Shown here piece after piece: positions 18,709 through 28,037 of a stretch of 64,000 nucleotides of DNA. Every line of letters starts with the position of its first letter. Position 1 is the stretch's first letter. Below the pieces are notes generated by a model. That model was given only the letters and a program-made list of their open reading frames with translations. It was not told where the DNA came from and did not search any database. Both the position numbers and the translations under genes were made by a program. The stretch covers positions 186,001 to 250,000 of the forward strand of contig NZ_LMEM01000009.1 of NCBI RefSeq assembly GCF_001426345.1, read 5' to 3'. The DNA is from Devosia sp. Root436 (lineage in GTDB: Bacteria > Pseudomonadota > Alphaproteobacteria > Rhizobiales > Devosiaceae).

Positions 18709-18781
18709 CCGCAATACTGTCTACTCACCCTCAGAACAGGCGAGCGGCATGCTCACTGCAAGTCAAACGAGGGTATTTGAA

Positions 18782-19420
18782 ATGAACGTCAAGCACATCA
18801 CTGCTCTGTCTTCCGCAGCCGCCGTCGTCCTGTTGTCGACCGCCGCTGCTTTCGCCCAGCCCGGCGTCGCGACCGGCGCCGTCAATGTCCGCACCGGGCC
18901 CAGCACCTCCTATTCCAAGGTCGGCACGCTGAGCGCCGGCGAACTCGTAGACGTCAAGGATTGCCAGGGCTCCTGGTGCTTCGTCGACCGCAATGCCGGC
19001 ACCGACGGCTGGGTTTCCGCCAATTATCTCAAGCCCGCTGCCGCCCAGCCGGCCCCCGGCCCGTCCGAGCCCGAAATTCCGTTCAACTTCGGCGTCACCG
19101 TCGGCCCCGGCGGCCCGTCCTTCTCCTTCGGCATCGGCGACGCCCCGCCGCCGGCCCCGCTGCCGCCCGCCGCGGCCAAGGTCTGCTTCTTCAAGAGTAC
19201 CAACTTCGCCGGCAGCAAGTTCTGCGTCAGCCCCGGCGACAGCAATGCGCACCTGGCCGGAGGCTGGAACGACTCCATTTCCTCGGTCAGCGTCGAGGGC
19301 GGCGCCCAGGTGACGGTCTGCAAGAATTTCGGTTATGGCGGCTCCTGCGCCACCATCATCAATTCCAAGCCCTCACTCGGCTCCTACAACAACGCCATCT
19401 CGAGCTTCCAGGCGCTCTGA
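18782..19420 (+). CDS. Secreted SH3-domain protein, paralogue 3
   Basis: 212 aa. Signal peptide ending AAAFAQP, SH3 domain (GAVNVRTGPSTSYSKVGTL, DCQGSWCFVD, DGWVSANYL), Pro-rich linker (about residues 85-135), then a crystallin-like module with VCFFKSTNFAGSKFCVSPGD and GYGGSC. Domain order equals paralogue 1, so the tandem set arose by duplication. Role in the envelope is likely but not shown. A terminator follows. Confidence 0.8.
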   Translation: MNVKHITALSSAAAVVLLSTAAAFAQPGVATGAVNVRTGPSTSYSKVGTLSAGELVDVKDCQGSWCFVDRNAGTDGWVSANYLKPAAAQPAPGPSEPEIPFNFGVTVGPGGPSFSFGIGDAPPPAPLPPAAAKVCFFKSTNFAGSKFCVSPGDSNAHLAGGWNDSISSVSVEGGAQVTVCKNFGYGGSCATIINSKPSLGSYNNAISSFQAL

Positions 19421-19443
19421 TCGCCCGCCGGCTCCGGCAAGCG

Positions 19444-19469
19444 ACGCCGCCCTCCGGGGCGGCGTTTTT
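19444..19469 (+). terminator. Rho-independent terminator
   Basis: ACGCCGCC-ctccgg-GGCGGCGT followed by TTTT, after SH3 paralogue 3. Confidence 0.85.
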
Positions 19470-19578
19470 GCTCCCGCCCCCCTGAACATGGATGGATTTT
19501 GCCCTGCCGCGGGCCTACCGTCGCCTTACTGGACCCAAGTCCGTGAGGGGACGTCGAGGCCAGCTTTTGGGGGAAACA

Positions 19579-19953
19579 ATGCCACGCATATCCGAGTACT
19601 ATTTCCGTACCGCCATCCTGTTCCTGATCGTCGGTATTTCCATCGGCATCCACATGTCGATCAGCCAGAACCACAATGTCATCGGCGCCCACGCTCATAT
19701 CAACCTGCTCGGCTGGGTCACCTCGGCGCTGTTCGGCGGCTACTATGCCCTGAACCCAGCCAAGGCCGCCGGCCGCCTGCCCATGCTGCAATACCTGGTC
19801 TACACGGTCGGCGTCGCCCTCATGGGCGTCTCGCTCTATCTGCTGCTGGCCGGCAATACCGGCATGGAGCCCGTCGTCGCCGTGGCCTCCATCATCACCT
19901 TCATCGGCGTGCTGCTCTTCGCCTGGGTGGTGTGGACACCCGCCCGCCCATAG
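19579..19953 (+). CDS. Four-helix membrane protein with His-rich second helix
   Basis: 124 aa, four predicted membrane helices. The motif NVIGAHAHINLLGWVTSALFGGYYAL resembles a haem-ligating helix of the haem-copper oxidase subunit I/NnrS type, and the first helix also has IGIHMSISQNH. Small proteins of this kind look like a fragment of subunit I, but this one has a proper start (GGGAAACA before ATG 19579) and stop, so it is a family in its own right. Haem or copper binding is inferred only. Confidence 0.65.
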   Translation: MPRISEYYFRTAILFLIVGISIGIHMSISQNHNVIGAHAHINLLGWVTSALFGGYYALNPAKAAGRLPMLQYLVYTVGVALMGVSLYLLLAGNTGMEPVVAVASIITFIGVLLFAWVVWTPARP

Positions 19954-20111
19954 CACGCGCATCCTCGGGTGGCGGGTATACTCGCCACCCGGCCTTTTGC
20001 CCCACACACGCCATCACTGCATTTTCCGCCGAGGCCGGGCATGGCATTCGCGGCGTATTGCCATTAGCTTGCCCCGTCATCCGACAATCGAATAGCCCAT
20101 GCGAGTAGCCC

Positions 20112-21410
20112 ATGACTGAGTCCATCTTCGCCAGTATCGTCGCCGCCATCGGTGCGGTTGCCGTCGCCGTCCGCCACCGTGGCGATGGTCCGCGCCCGGC
20201 AGTCTATGGCGCGGCCCCCGTCATTCCCGCGCCCAAGGCCCAGGGCAGCATTCCGACGCTGAAAATGCCCACCGCCAAAGGCTGGGAAAACGGCCGCACG
20301 CCCACGCCGGCCGCCGGCCTCAAGGTCAATGCCTTCGCCGCCGGGCTGGTTCACCCGCGCCAAATCCATGTCCTGCCCAATGGCGACGTCCTGGTCGCCG
20401 AATCCATGGGCGAATCGGGCAAGCCCAGCTCGCTCTTCGATCACGCCATGTCGAGCACCATGAAGCGCGCCCGCGCCTCCGGCACCAGCCCCAACCGCAT
20501 CACCCTGCTGCGCGACGCCGATGGCGACGGCGTTGCCGAAATCCGCCACGCCTTCATCACCGGCGTCCGCCAGCCCTTCGGCATGGTCCTTATCGGCGAT
20601 ACGCTCTATGTCGGCGCCAGCGACGCAGTCCTGGCCTATCCCTACGAGCCCGGCGCCACCAGCATCACCGCCCCCGGCCGCAAGCTCATGGACCTGGTCC
20701 CCGGCGGCCACTGGACGCGCAACCTCATTGCCAGCAAGGACGGTACCCGGCTCTATGTCGCCGTCGGCTCGCTCACCAATATCGGCGATGCCGGCATCGA
20801 GGCCGAGGAGAACCGCGCCTGCATCCATGAACTCGACCTCGCCACCGGCCAGTCGCGCATCTTCGCCGGCGGCTTGCGCAATCCCGTCGGCATGGCCTGG
20901 GAGCCGTCCACCGACATGCTGTGGACCGTAGTCAACGAGCGCGACGGGCTCGGCGACGAAACCCCGCCCGATTACCTGACCTCGGTGCGCGATGGCGGTT
21001 TCTACGGCTGGCCCTATTCCTATTGGGGCGTCGTCGATGACCGCGTCCCCCAGAACCCGGCCCACCCCGCCGCCGCGCAGGACCATCCCGATTACGCCCT
21101 GGGCGGCCACACCGCCTCGCTCGGCCTCTGCTTCCTGCCCGCCGGTACCCTGCCCGGCTTTCCATCAGGCATGGCCATCGGCCAGCACGGCTCCTGGAAC
21201 CGCAGCAAGCTCAGCGGCTACAAGCTGACCTTCGTCGCCTTCGCCGACGGCAAGCCCTCCGGCGTGCCGCGCGACATCCTCACCGATTTCCTGTCCCCCG
21301 ACGAAAAATACTCCTACGGCCGCCCCGTCGGCGTCGCCCTCGCCGCCGACCAGGCCATCCTGATGGCCGACGACGTCGGCGACGTCATCTGGCGGGTGAC
21401 GGGGGCCTGA
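20112..21410 (+). CDS. PQQ-dependent sugar dehydrogenase-like protein (sorbosone dehydrogenase type)
   Basis: 432 aa. A weak N-terminal hydrophobic segment (IFASIVAAIGAVAVAV) suggests a membrane anchor or signal. The six-bladed propeller shows HPRQIHVLPNGDVLVAES, LLRDADGDGVAE, GVRQPFGMVLIGDTLYVG, AGGLRNPVGMAWEP, VVNERDGLGDETPPDYL and FYGWPYSYWG, as in L-sorbosone dehydrogenase-like proteins. These oxidise aldoses or osones in the periplasm. Substrate unknown. An ATG at 20112 fits, but the signal is unusually polar. Confidence 0.82.
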   Translation: MTESIFASIVAAIGAVAVAVRHRGDGPRPAVYGAAPVIPAPKAQGSIPTLKMPTAKGWENGRTPTPAAGLKVNAFAAGLVHPRQIHVLPNGDVLVAESMGESGKPSSLFDHAMSSTMKRARASGTSPNRITLLRDADGDGVAEIRHAFITGVRQPFGMVLIGDTLYVGASDAVLAYPYEPGATSITAPGRKLMDLVPGGHWTRNLIASKDGTRLYVAVGSLTNIGDAGIEAEENRACIHELDLATGQSRIFAGGLRNPVGMAWEPSTDMLWTVVNERDGLGDETPPDYLTSVRDGGFYGWPYSYWGVVDDRVPQNPAHPAAAQDHPDYALGGHTASLGLCFLPAGTLPGFPSGMAIGQHGSWNRSKLSGYKLTFVAFADGKPSGVPRDILTDFLSPDEKYSYGRPVGVALAADQAILMADDVGDVIWRVTGA

Positions 21411-21419
21411 GGAGGGCAG

Positions 21420-21600
21420 GCCTCTGCAAGCCCGCTGAACGGCTCCTCCCACTCAAGGGGGGCGTGTTTACTTCGGGCTCTTGGGGCAGAAAAAATCGCG
21501 GAGTTGTGGCTTGTCCCACCCTCCCCCTTGAGGGGAGGGTAGCGCCGCTCGGCCTGCAGGGCCGTAGCAGAGCTGGGGAGGGGGTGGACTTGTGGCTCAC
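21420..21600. repeat. Palindromic intergenic repeat (type C)
   Basis: GCTCCTCCCACTCAAGGGGG at the left; later CCACCCTCCCCCTTGAGG-ggagggtagcgccgctcggcctgcagggcc and GGGGAGGGGGTGGACTTG. No gene is seen between 21411 and 21623. The closest relative in the window is 45505-45662. Confidence 0.65.
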
Positions 21601-21623
21601 CGATGGTGCCGTTAGCAACCGTC

Positions 21624-22064
21624 TCAGCGGTATCCAACACCCATCACGTAATCCCGCATCATCGCTTCCTCGGTCGTGGACTCCTTGAGGAGTGCCTGAA
21701 GGATGTCCCTGGCGTTGAGCACCCCCAGAGGACGGGAGTCCTGGTCCACGAAGGGGATGTTCTTCAAGCTCCGCTCCCTCATGCGGTTCCACAGATCCTC
21801 CAGCAAATCTCCAGATCGGCAGAGCAGGACGTCCTGCTTCATGGCAACGGACGCCAGTGCCAGGCACCCCGATCCTTGACACTGGCTGATCTGAGCCACC
21901 ACGTCGGTCTTGGTGATGACGCCACGCAGCAATCCTGCTGAACTGCACACGACGAGGATATCGGTTCCTGGCCGAAGAAGCCGCGCGGCTTCAATCAGAG
22001 GGGCGTCATCGACGATGGTCGTGAGCCTGTCACGGGCTGCAGGCAACAATCTCTCAGCAAACAT
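21624..22064 (-). CDS. Two-CBS-domain protein
   Basis: 146 aa from ATG 22064, which has GAGGAGAG five bases upstream; a longer frame to 22154 lacks such a site. Two CBS domains (about 13-70 and 75-138): DILVVCSSAGLLRGVITKTDVV and IPFVDQDSRPLGVLNARDIL. Ligand probably an adenine nucleotide. It differs strongly from the CBS protein at 10545. It lies in a stretch (21.6-23.9 kb) with a broken Nudix gene and an efflux gene, which reads as an accessory region. Confidence 0.82.
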   Translation of the reverse strand: MFAERLLPAARDRLTTIVDDAPLIEAARLLRPGTDILVVCSSAGLLRGVITKTDVVAQISQCQGSGCLALASVAMKQDVLLCRSGDLLEDLWNRMRERSLKNIPFVDQDSRPLGVLNARDILQALLKESTTEEAMMRDYVMGVGYR

Positions 22065-22229
22065 CGCGTCTCTCCTCAACAAGGCAAAGCTCACATGTCC
22101 GATGGACGTGCGGCGATTTGCTGGTCCAAGGGTATCATGGAGCGGCCTGATCACCGAAGGCGATGCTGAGGGCGCCCATTATGCGTGCGTGGCCATGTCA
22201 GAGATAGCTTTTCCGACTGGCTGATCCAA

Positions 22230-22390
22230 AAGCGGACCGACGGCTCCCCGCCCGACCTTCCACGAGGCATCGGTCGACCCCATTTTCCAGCATCAGGTGG
22301 ATTGATACGCCGAACCAGAAGCACGTTGGCATCATGGACGACCACGCCGATAACCGAAGCGACAGGATGTGCGGAGGATTGGACGGACAT
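22230..22390 (-). pseudogene. Truncated Nudix hydrolase
   Basis: The frame begins at ATG 22390, right after the MFS gene. VASVIGVVVHDANVLLVRR followed by INPPDAGKWG is the normal N-terminus of a Nudix hydrolase, leading up to the Nudix box. The box itself (GGxxExxE) is missing: after KWG the sequence reads RPMPRGRSGGEP and then becomes unrelated, so the gene is cut off. The lost part is not found nearby. Confidence 0.6.
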
Positions 22391-22408
22391 TGGCAGCTTC
22401 TCCCTCGA

Positions 22409-23602
22409 TTATGTTGATCTTGGCGCACTGCTATCGAGATTTCGGGCGACTAGGGCTGCGCCCAGGGCAACAGCCGCGGATGCCAACATCACGAGGAACA
22501 GGCCAGACTGGGCATTCTCTTCGGTCAAAACCGCACCCGCAAACGCAGCCATGATGGACGCCCCAGCGACCGTAATCGCACCAGCGAGACCGGCGGCACT
22601 TCCCGTGTGTGTCGAGCGAACTGAAATCGCCCCAGCGTTGGCGCTCGGTTGCGTAAGGCCGTTCGACAGGCCAACGAACAGGCAGGGCCCGAACAATGCC
22701 AGCACATGATCGATGCCGGCAGCGTATAGGACGAGGCCGAACAAAAGACCGGCGCAGGCCACGATCCGTCCAACAACCAACATTGTGGTCACCTGCAACC
22801 TGCCGGCGAGCAGCCCGGCCAGAAAGCTGCCGACCATGAAACCGCCTGTGATCGAGCCCATATAAAGACCGAGGATTGCTGGGGGCAGGTCGAAAGCCGA
22901 GGCAGCCAGTGGGGCACCGGCTAGGAAGGCGTAGAAGGCACCCACCGAGAAGGCCATGCAGACGCAATATGCCCAGAAGCGCTTCGAGCCGAGGAGCTCG
23001 GGATAGGCCCGATATTGTTCGGCTATCGTGCTCGATGGCGTGCGGTTCGTTTCGCTCAGATCAGCCCAGCACAAGACCAGAACCGCAGCCCCGAAGAATG
23101 CCAGGACGTAGAAGCTGGCTCGCCAACCGAGCACCTGATCGAGTATTCCACCAAATGTTGGCCCGAGCATAGGCGATATCGCCCACGCCATGGCCAAATA
23201 GCCAAACTGACCTGCTGCCTGCTCCCTGCTGGTGGTGTCGCGGATGGCGGCAAGCGATACCGCATATGTCGGGGCGATTATGGCCTGGACCATCCGGCAG
23301 GCGAGGAAGGTCCACGCATCGGGTGCCAAGGCGCAGCCGATCGTCGCCACGATGAAAATGGCCAGTGCCCAAAGGATTACGGGTCGGCGGCCGAACCGGT
23401 CAGAAAGGGGACCAAGAACCAGTTGAAGGCATGCAGACACCCCAGCGTAGGCCGCGAGAGAAAGGCCCATGATCCCGTAGGCGACATCGAACTCGTTGGC
23501 CATGCCGGGCAGCGACGGGAGAAAGAAATTGATCGGCAGAATGGCGAGTGCCGACAACAGGATCAGCGTCGAAAGACGTGGTTTGGATGATGCAGTTCGC
23601 AC
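22409..23602 (-). CDS. MFS multidrug efflux transporter, Bcr/CflA type
   Basis: 397 aa, twelve predicted membrane helices. The motif GPLSDRFGRRPVILWALAIF between helices 2 and 3 and the early motif ILPINFFLPSLPGMA match the Bcr/CflA drug:H+ antiporters (bicyclomycin, chloramphenicol and others). The GTG start at 23602 has no clear RBS. A leader with a short ORF and a terminator lies upstream, suggesting attenuation. The broken Nudix gene follows on the same strand. Confidence 0.88.
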   Translation of the reverse strand: MRTASSKPRLSTLILLSALAILPINFFLPSLPGMANEFDVAYGIMGLSLAAYAGVSACLQLVLGPLSDRFGRRPVILWALAIFIVATIGCALAPDAWTFLACRMVQAIIAPTYAVSLAAIRDTTSREQAAGQFGYLAMAWAISPMLGPTFGGILDQVLGWRASFYVLAFFGAAVLVLCWADLSETNRTPSSTIAEQYRAYPELLGSKRFWAYCVCMAFSVGAFYAFLAGAPLAASAFDLPPAILGLYMGSITGGFMVGSFLAGLLAGRLQVTTMLVVGRIVACAGLLFGLVLYAAGIDHVLALFGPCLFVGLSNGLTQPSANAGAISVRSTHTGSAAGLAGAITVAGASIMAAFAGAVLTEENAQSGLFLVMLASAAVALGAALVARNLDSSAPRST

Positions 23603-23637
23603 AATGATGACCGCTAACTTGAAGAGTGGACGGGCAA

Positions 23638-23660
23638 TAAAAAAGCCCCGCTTGGGGGCT
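23638..23660 (-). terminator. Terminator in the leader of the MFS gene
   Basis: On the minus strand AGCCCC-caagc-GGGGCT is followed by TTTTTT. It lies 36 bases before the MFS start codon and downstream of no other gene on that strand, so it is placed as an attenuator would be. Confidence 0.7.
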
Positions 23661-23694
23661 GAATTTACCGCGCATGGGTGCTTTCGCCTGACAG

Positions 23695-23751
23695 CTATGC
23701 TGCCATGCCCATGCGCCCACCTACTACAACGAAGCCTTTTTCAATCTTCAT
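23695..23751 (-). CDS. Possible 18-aa leader peptide for the MFS gene
   Basis: ATG 23751 to TAG: MKIEKGFVVVGGRMGMAA. It ends 35 bases before the terminator hairpin. No convincing RBS is visible, so the call is tentative. Around it, 23603-23993 holds no other gene; inverted repeat CTTTTGGCG (23794-23802) with CGCCAAAAG (23827-23835) may be an operator or a leader hairpin. Confidence 0.3.
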   Translation of the reverse strand: MKIEKGFVVVGGRMGMAA

Positions 23752-23993
23752 GCAGCAATTGGTAGGTCGTCACTTGTTTCTGGTCAACATATGCTTTTGG
23801 CGAAAGGGCAGACTACGGCTCATTTACGCCAAAAGCCGTCGGTCCCCATCCCCCTACCGGTCGGCGCGTCCAATATTGCCTAACCACCAGGCAGCGATCG
23901 ACACCCGCCCTTCACAAGCAGTAGGCCCACTCCCTTGTATCGAACCGGCCTCAGGTGCTAGCCCAGCGCGGCCAGCCACCACAGGACTCCCCC

Positions 23994-24674
23994 ATGCTGC
24001 CCTGGATCAAGCTCGATGAGACTACCATGCCGGGCGGCGGGCCGCTCAGGCTGATGCAGCGCGGCGGTGAATTCTCCATCATGTCCGGCACGATCGAGCT
24101 GATGAACAGCCGCCTCAGCGGCTCCGAAGAGCAATTGGCCACGCTGTCGGCCGCCCGCCTCGCCGGACGAGCCGGGCCGCGCATCCTGATCGGCGGCCTC
24201 GGCATGGGCTTCACCCTGCGCGCTGCCCTCGCATGCTTCGGCGCCGACAGTGAAATCGTCGTGGCCGAACTGGTACCCGCGGTCATCGCCTGGGCCCGCG
24301 GCCCGCTCGGCGCCATCCATGGCGCCAGCCTCGACGATCCCCGCGTCGGCATCCACCAGGGCGATGTCGCCACCGCCATCGGCGCCGGCAAGCCGTTCGA
24401 CGCCATCCTGCTCGATGTCGATAACGGGCCCGATGGCCTGTCGCGCCCGGCCAATGACCGGCTTTACAGCGCCACCGGCCTCGCCGCCGCCAGGGCCGCG
24501 CTCATGCCCGGCGGGCACCTGGCCGTCTGGTCTTCCGCACCCGATGCGAAATTCACCAGGCGGCTCAGGCAGTCGGACATGACCGTCGAGGAAATCGGCG
24601 TTCGCGCCACGCGCTCGGGCAAGGGCGGCCGGCACACCATCTGGTTCGCCACCAGGCCGGGCCGCCGCGTCTGA
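23994..24674 (+). CDS. Spermidine-synthase-like methyltransferase-fold protein
   Basis: 226 aa. The Rossmann nucleotide-binding loop reads ILIGGLGMGFTLRAAL, followed by acidic E in VVAELVPAVIAWARG and LLDVDNGPDG, as in the spermidine synthase superfamily. The usual N-terminal tetramerisation domain and polyamine-pocket residues are short or absent, so it may use another substrate. ATG 23994 chosen; a GTG upstream (23955) lacks support. Confidence 0.75.
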   Translation: MLPWIKLDETTMPGGGPLRLMQRGGEFSIMSGTIELMNSRLSGSEEQLATLSAARLAGRAGPRILIGGLGMGFTLRAALACFGADSEIVVAELVPAVIAWARGPLGAIHGASLDDPRVGIHQGDVATAIGAGKPFDAILLDVDNGPDGLSRPANDRLYSATGLAAARAALMPGGHLAVWSSAPDAKFTRRLRQSDMTVEEIGVRATRSGKGGRHTIWFATRPGRRV

Positions 24675-24677
24675 TCC

Positions 24678-25049
24678 TTACTTTACCAGCGGAAACACCT
24701 CCCGCAGCTTTTCCTCGCGCAGCCACAGCGCCACCCATACCGCCACGCCCAGGTAGATGGAAAACAGCGTGTGGCTGAACAGCGGATTATCCACCCGCAG
24801 ATTCGCCGCCAGCGCGCCGCCCAGCAACCCGGTGGTCAACACGGCGCCGAGCAAGGCAGTGCGTGGAATGAGGAACAGGATCACGCATCCCACCTCGATA
24901 CAGCCGATCAGCACCAGATACTTTATCGGCCACCCCACCACCGCCATGGCATCGGTGGCCGCCGCAATGCCCATGAATTTCGGCGCCGCCGAAACAATGA
25001 CCAGAAACAGCCCGATCAGCCCGCTCAAGACCCAGCCTGCAATCTTCAT
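24678..25049 (-). CDS. DoxX-like membrane protein
   Basis: 123 aa with four predicted helices (about 5-25, 42-64, 68-86, 95-112). The pattern PKFMGIAAATDAMAVVGWPIKYLVLIGCIEVGCVILFLIPR and TGLLGGALAANLRV fits DoxX-family proteins; role unknown, sometimes linked to quinone or redox chemistry. ATG 25049 is preceded by GAGAGTGAA. Confidence 0.75.
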   Translation of the reverse strand: MKIAGWVLSGLIGLFLVIVSAAPKFMGIAAATDAMAVVGWPIKYLVLIGCIEVGCVILFLIPRTALLGAVLTTGLLGGALAANLRVDNPLFSHTLFSIYLGVAVWVALWLREEKLREVFPLVK

Positions 25050-25269
25050 TTCACTCTCCCGATAGCGGCCCACTGCCGCCCTATGCCCTCACGACGACAG
25101 ACGGGGCGCCGTTTCGACACCCCCAGCCATGAATTTCCCTGCCATTCCTGACTCCCCCTGTCAGCAGCTCCCGTTCCCTCTCCGTTCGAACCCCGATATG
25201 CTCTGCGGAACATTGCATGTCAGCGCCTCGTTCCCCATCTGAGTCGCTTCCCCAGATCGCGAGCATTCC

Positions 25270-27918
25270 ATGGCCGACAAGTCCGCCCGTCCGGGCAAAG
25301 CCGACTTTTCCATCGACGATTTCCTCGGCGAGATCGAGAAGGCCGAGGATTTGGCCGCCAACAAGCCGCTTTACGCCGAGCGCATGCGCAACAAGCGCGC
25401 CCTCGACCGCGCCGACCAGAAGGCAGCCGCCGACGCCGCCCAGGCGCAGGCCGATGCTGCCAAGGCCCTCGCTGACGCTGCGAAAAAGAAAACCGCTCTC
25501 GAAAAGCGCCGCTCCACCAAGTCCAACAACGACACCGCCACCGGCATGTCGGCCAGGACCAACAAGACCAAGATCAACTCCGTCGACCGCATCGACTTCG
25601 GCTTCGGCGAGGCCGAACAGGCCGGCTTCGGCCACAAGCCATCCGATAAAGCGTTATCCGCCCGCGACATTTCCCGCGCCGCCGCAGCCGATCCTGAAAC
25701 CCTCGGCAAACTCCGCGACGCCCTCGCCTCCGCCCGCTCCAAATCCGGCTCCAGCCGCACGGTGGAAGACGCCCAGACCGTCGGCGTCACCGCCACGGTC
25801 AAAGCTCTCGAACAGATCATCCTGCATGGCCGCAAGGAGGTGGAAGGCTCCTCCCCCTGGGTGCCGCACAAGGCCGCCAACCTGCTCGAAAAGCGCGCGC
25901 CCTCCCGCCCCTTCCGCATGCAGACCGACTACAAGCCATCAGGCGACCAGCCCACCGCCATCGCCGAATTGGTGGAAGGCATCAACAATGGCGAGACCGA
26001 TCAGGTTCTGCTCGGCGTCACCGGCTCGGGCAAGACCTTCACCGCCGCCCAGGTCATCGCGGCCACCAACCGCCCGGCTTTGATCCTCGCGCCGAACAAG
26101 ACGCTGGCCGCCCAGCTCTATGGCGAGTTCAAGTCCTTCTTCCCCGACAATGCGGTGGAATATTTCGTCTCCTACTACGACTATTACCAGCCCGAGGCCT
26201 ATGTCCCGCGCACGGACACCTATATCGAGAAGGAATCCACCATCAACGAGCAGATCGACCGCATGCGCCACTCGGCCACGCGCGCGATCCTCGAACGCGA
26301 CGACGTCATCATCGTCGCCTCCGTCTCCTGCATCTACGGCATCGGCTCGGTCGAAGACTACACGGCCATGACCATCGACGTGCAGAAGGGCCAGAAGATC
26401 GACCAGCGCGAGCTGCTCGCCAAGCTGGTGGCCCTGCAATACAAGCGCGGCGATACCGGCTTCGTGCGCGGCACGTTTCGCGTGCGCGGCGACACGGTGG
26501 AAATCTTCCCCGCCCACTACGAAGCCGCCGCCTGGCGCGTCTCCCTCTTTGGCAACGAGATCGAATCCATCGTCGAATTCGACCCCCTTACCGGCAAAAA
26601 ATCCGCCGACCTCACCTTCATCCGCATCTTCGCCAACAGTCACCACGTGACGCCGCGCACCACCATGAACCAGGCCATCAAGGCCATCCGCGCCGAGCTC
26701 GCTGCGCGCCTGCAGGAACTCAACGGCGCCGGCCGCTTCCTCGAAGCCCAGCGCCTCGAACAGCGCACCCTGTTCGACCTCGAAATGATGGAAGCCACCG
26801 GCTCCTGCGCCGGCATCGAGAATTATTCCCGCTACTTCTCCGGCCGCAAACCCGGCGAGCCGCCGCCGACCCTGTTCGAATATCTCCCCGACAATGCCCT
26901 GGTCTTCGTGGATGAAAGCCACGTCACCATCGGCCAGCTCGGCGCCATGTATCGCGGCGACCTGCGTCGCAAGGCCACCCTGGCCGAATACGGCTTCCGC
27001 CTGCCCTCCTGCATGGACAATCGCCCCCTCCGCTTCGAGGAGTGGAACGCCATGCGCCCACAATCGGTCTATGTCTCGGCCACGCCCGGCTCATGGGAAA
27101 TGGACCAGACCGGCGGCGTCTTCGCCGAACAGGTCATCCGTCCCACCGGGCTGATCGATCCCCCGGTCGAAATCCGCCCGGCCAAGGCCCAGGTCGACGA
27201 TGTGGTCGACGAAATCCGCCAGACCAACGCCAAGGGCTACCGCACCCTGCTGACCGTCCTCACCAAGAAAATGGCCGAGGACCTCACCGAATACCTGCAC
27301 GAACAGGGCATCCGCGTCCGCTACATGCATAGTGACGTCGATACCATCGAGCGCATCGAAATCATCCGCGACCTGCGCCTGGGCGCCTTCGACGTCCTGG
27401 TCGGCATCAACCTCCTGCGCGAAGGCCTCGACATCCCCGAATGCGGCCTCGTCGCCATCCTCGACGCCGACAAGGAAGGTTTTTTGCGCAGCGAAACCTC
27501 CCTCATCCAGACCATCGGCCGCGCCGCCCGCAACGTCGACGGCAAGGTCGTCCTCTACGCCGACCGCACCACCGGCTCCATGGAACGCGCCCTCGCCGAA
27601 ACCAACCGCCGCCGCGAAAAGCAGCTCGCCTATAACGAAGCCAACGGCATCACCCCGCAGTCGGTCCGCTCCAACATCCACGACATCGTCGACAGCGTCT
27701 ACGAACAGGACCACGTCACCGTCAGCATCGGCAAGGGCAAGGACGGCAAGGAACAGGTCGCGGTGGGTGCCAACCTGGCGGCCGTCATCAAGGACATGGA
27801 AGCCCAGATGCGCGAAGCGGCGACGAATTTGGAGTTCGAGAAGGCGGCGAGGTTGCGCGACGAGGTGAAGCGGCTGCGGGAGATGGAACTGGATACGCTG
27901 AGTGGGGAGGTCTCCTGA
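25270..27918 (+). CDS. uvrB: UvrABC nucleotide-excision repair helicase subunit UvrB
   Basis: 882 aa. UvrB loads at lesions with UvrA, opens the strands and recruits UvrC. The conserved core starts near residue 215 ([16 protein letters not shown]); Walker A is GVTGSGKT (about 249-256), the beta-hairpin [12 protein letters not shown] follows, DESHVTIGQ is Walker B, and the UVR domain at the C-terminus ([20 protein letters not shown]) binds UvrC. The ~210-residue Ala/Lys-rich N-terminal extension is absent from E. coli UvrB (about 670 aa) and looks disordered. No LexA-type box was recognised upstream. Confidence 0.96.
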   Translation: MADKSARPGKADFSIDDFLGEIEKAEDLAANKPLYAERMRNKRALDRADQKAAADAAQAQADAAKALADAAKKKTALEKRRSTKSNNDTATGMSARTNKTKINSVDRIDFGFGEAEQAGFGHKPSDKALSARDISRAAAADPETLGKLRDALASARSKSGSSRTVEDAQTVGVTATVKALEQIILHGRKEVEGSSPWVPHKAANLLEKRAPSRPFRMQTDYKPSGDQPTAIAELVEGINNGETDQVLLGVTGSGKTFTAAQVIAATNRPALILAPNKTLAAQLYGEFKSFFPDNAVEYFVSYYDYYQPEAYVPRTDTYIEKESTINEQIDRMRHSATRAILERDDVIIVASVSCIYGIGSVEDYTAMTIDVQKGQKIDQRELLAKLVALQYKRGDTGFVRGTFRVRGDTVEIFPAHYEAAAWRVSLFGNEIESIVEFDPLTGKKSADLTFIRIFANSHHVTPRTTMNQAIKAIRAELAARLQELNGAGRFLEAQRLEQRTLFDLEMMEATGSCAGIENYSRYFSGRKPGEPPPTLFEYLPDNALVFVDESHVTIGQLGAMYRGDLRRKATLAEYGFRLPSCMDNRPLRFEEWNAMRPQSVYVSATPGSWEMDQTGGVFAEQVIRPTGLIDPPVEIRPAKAQVDDVVDEIRQTNAKGYRTLLTVLTKKMAEDLTEYLHEQGIRVRYMHSDVDTIERIEIIRDLRLGAFDVLVGINLLREGLDIPECGLVAILDADKEGFLRSETSLIQTIGRAARNVDGKVVLYADRTTGSMERALAETNRRREKQLAYNEANGITPQSVRSNIHDIVDSVYEQDHVTVSIGKGKDGKEQVAVGANLAAVIKDMEAQMREAATNLEFEKAARLRDEVKRLREMELDTLSGEVS

Positions 27919-28037
27919 TCACCTCGCCCCCAGGCCTCAGTCTGACTCGAGGGTTGGTCAGCGGCTTCGGGTAAGAGGCCTTGCATCGCTAAGACGATCA
28001 AAGCGTGTTCGACGAGAACGCGGCCGTTGGTGCGCCA

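Noticed and set aside
25165..25205. T-arm-like GTTCGAAC suggesting a tRNA
   Set aside because: No matching acceptor stem, D-arm or anticodon arm can be drawn.
27919..28037. Attachment-site repeats flanking the retron
   Set aside because: No matching direct repeats were found between this stretch and 30136-30323.
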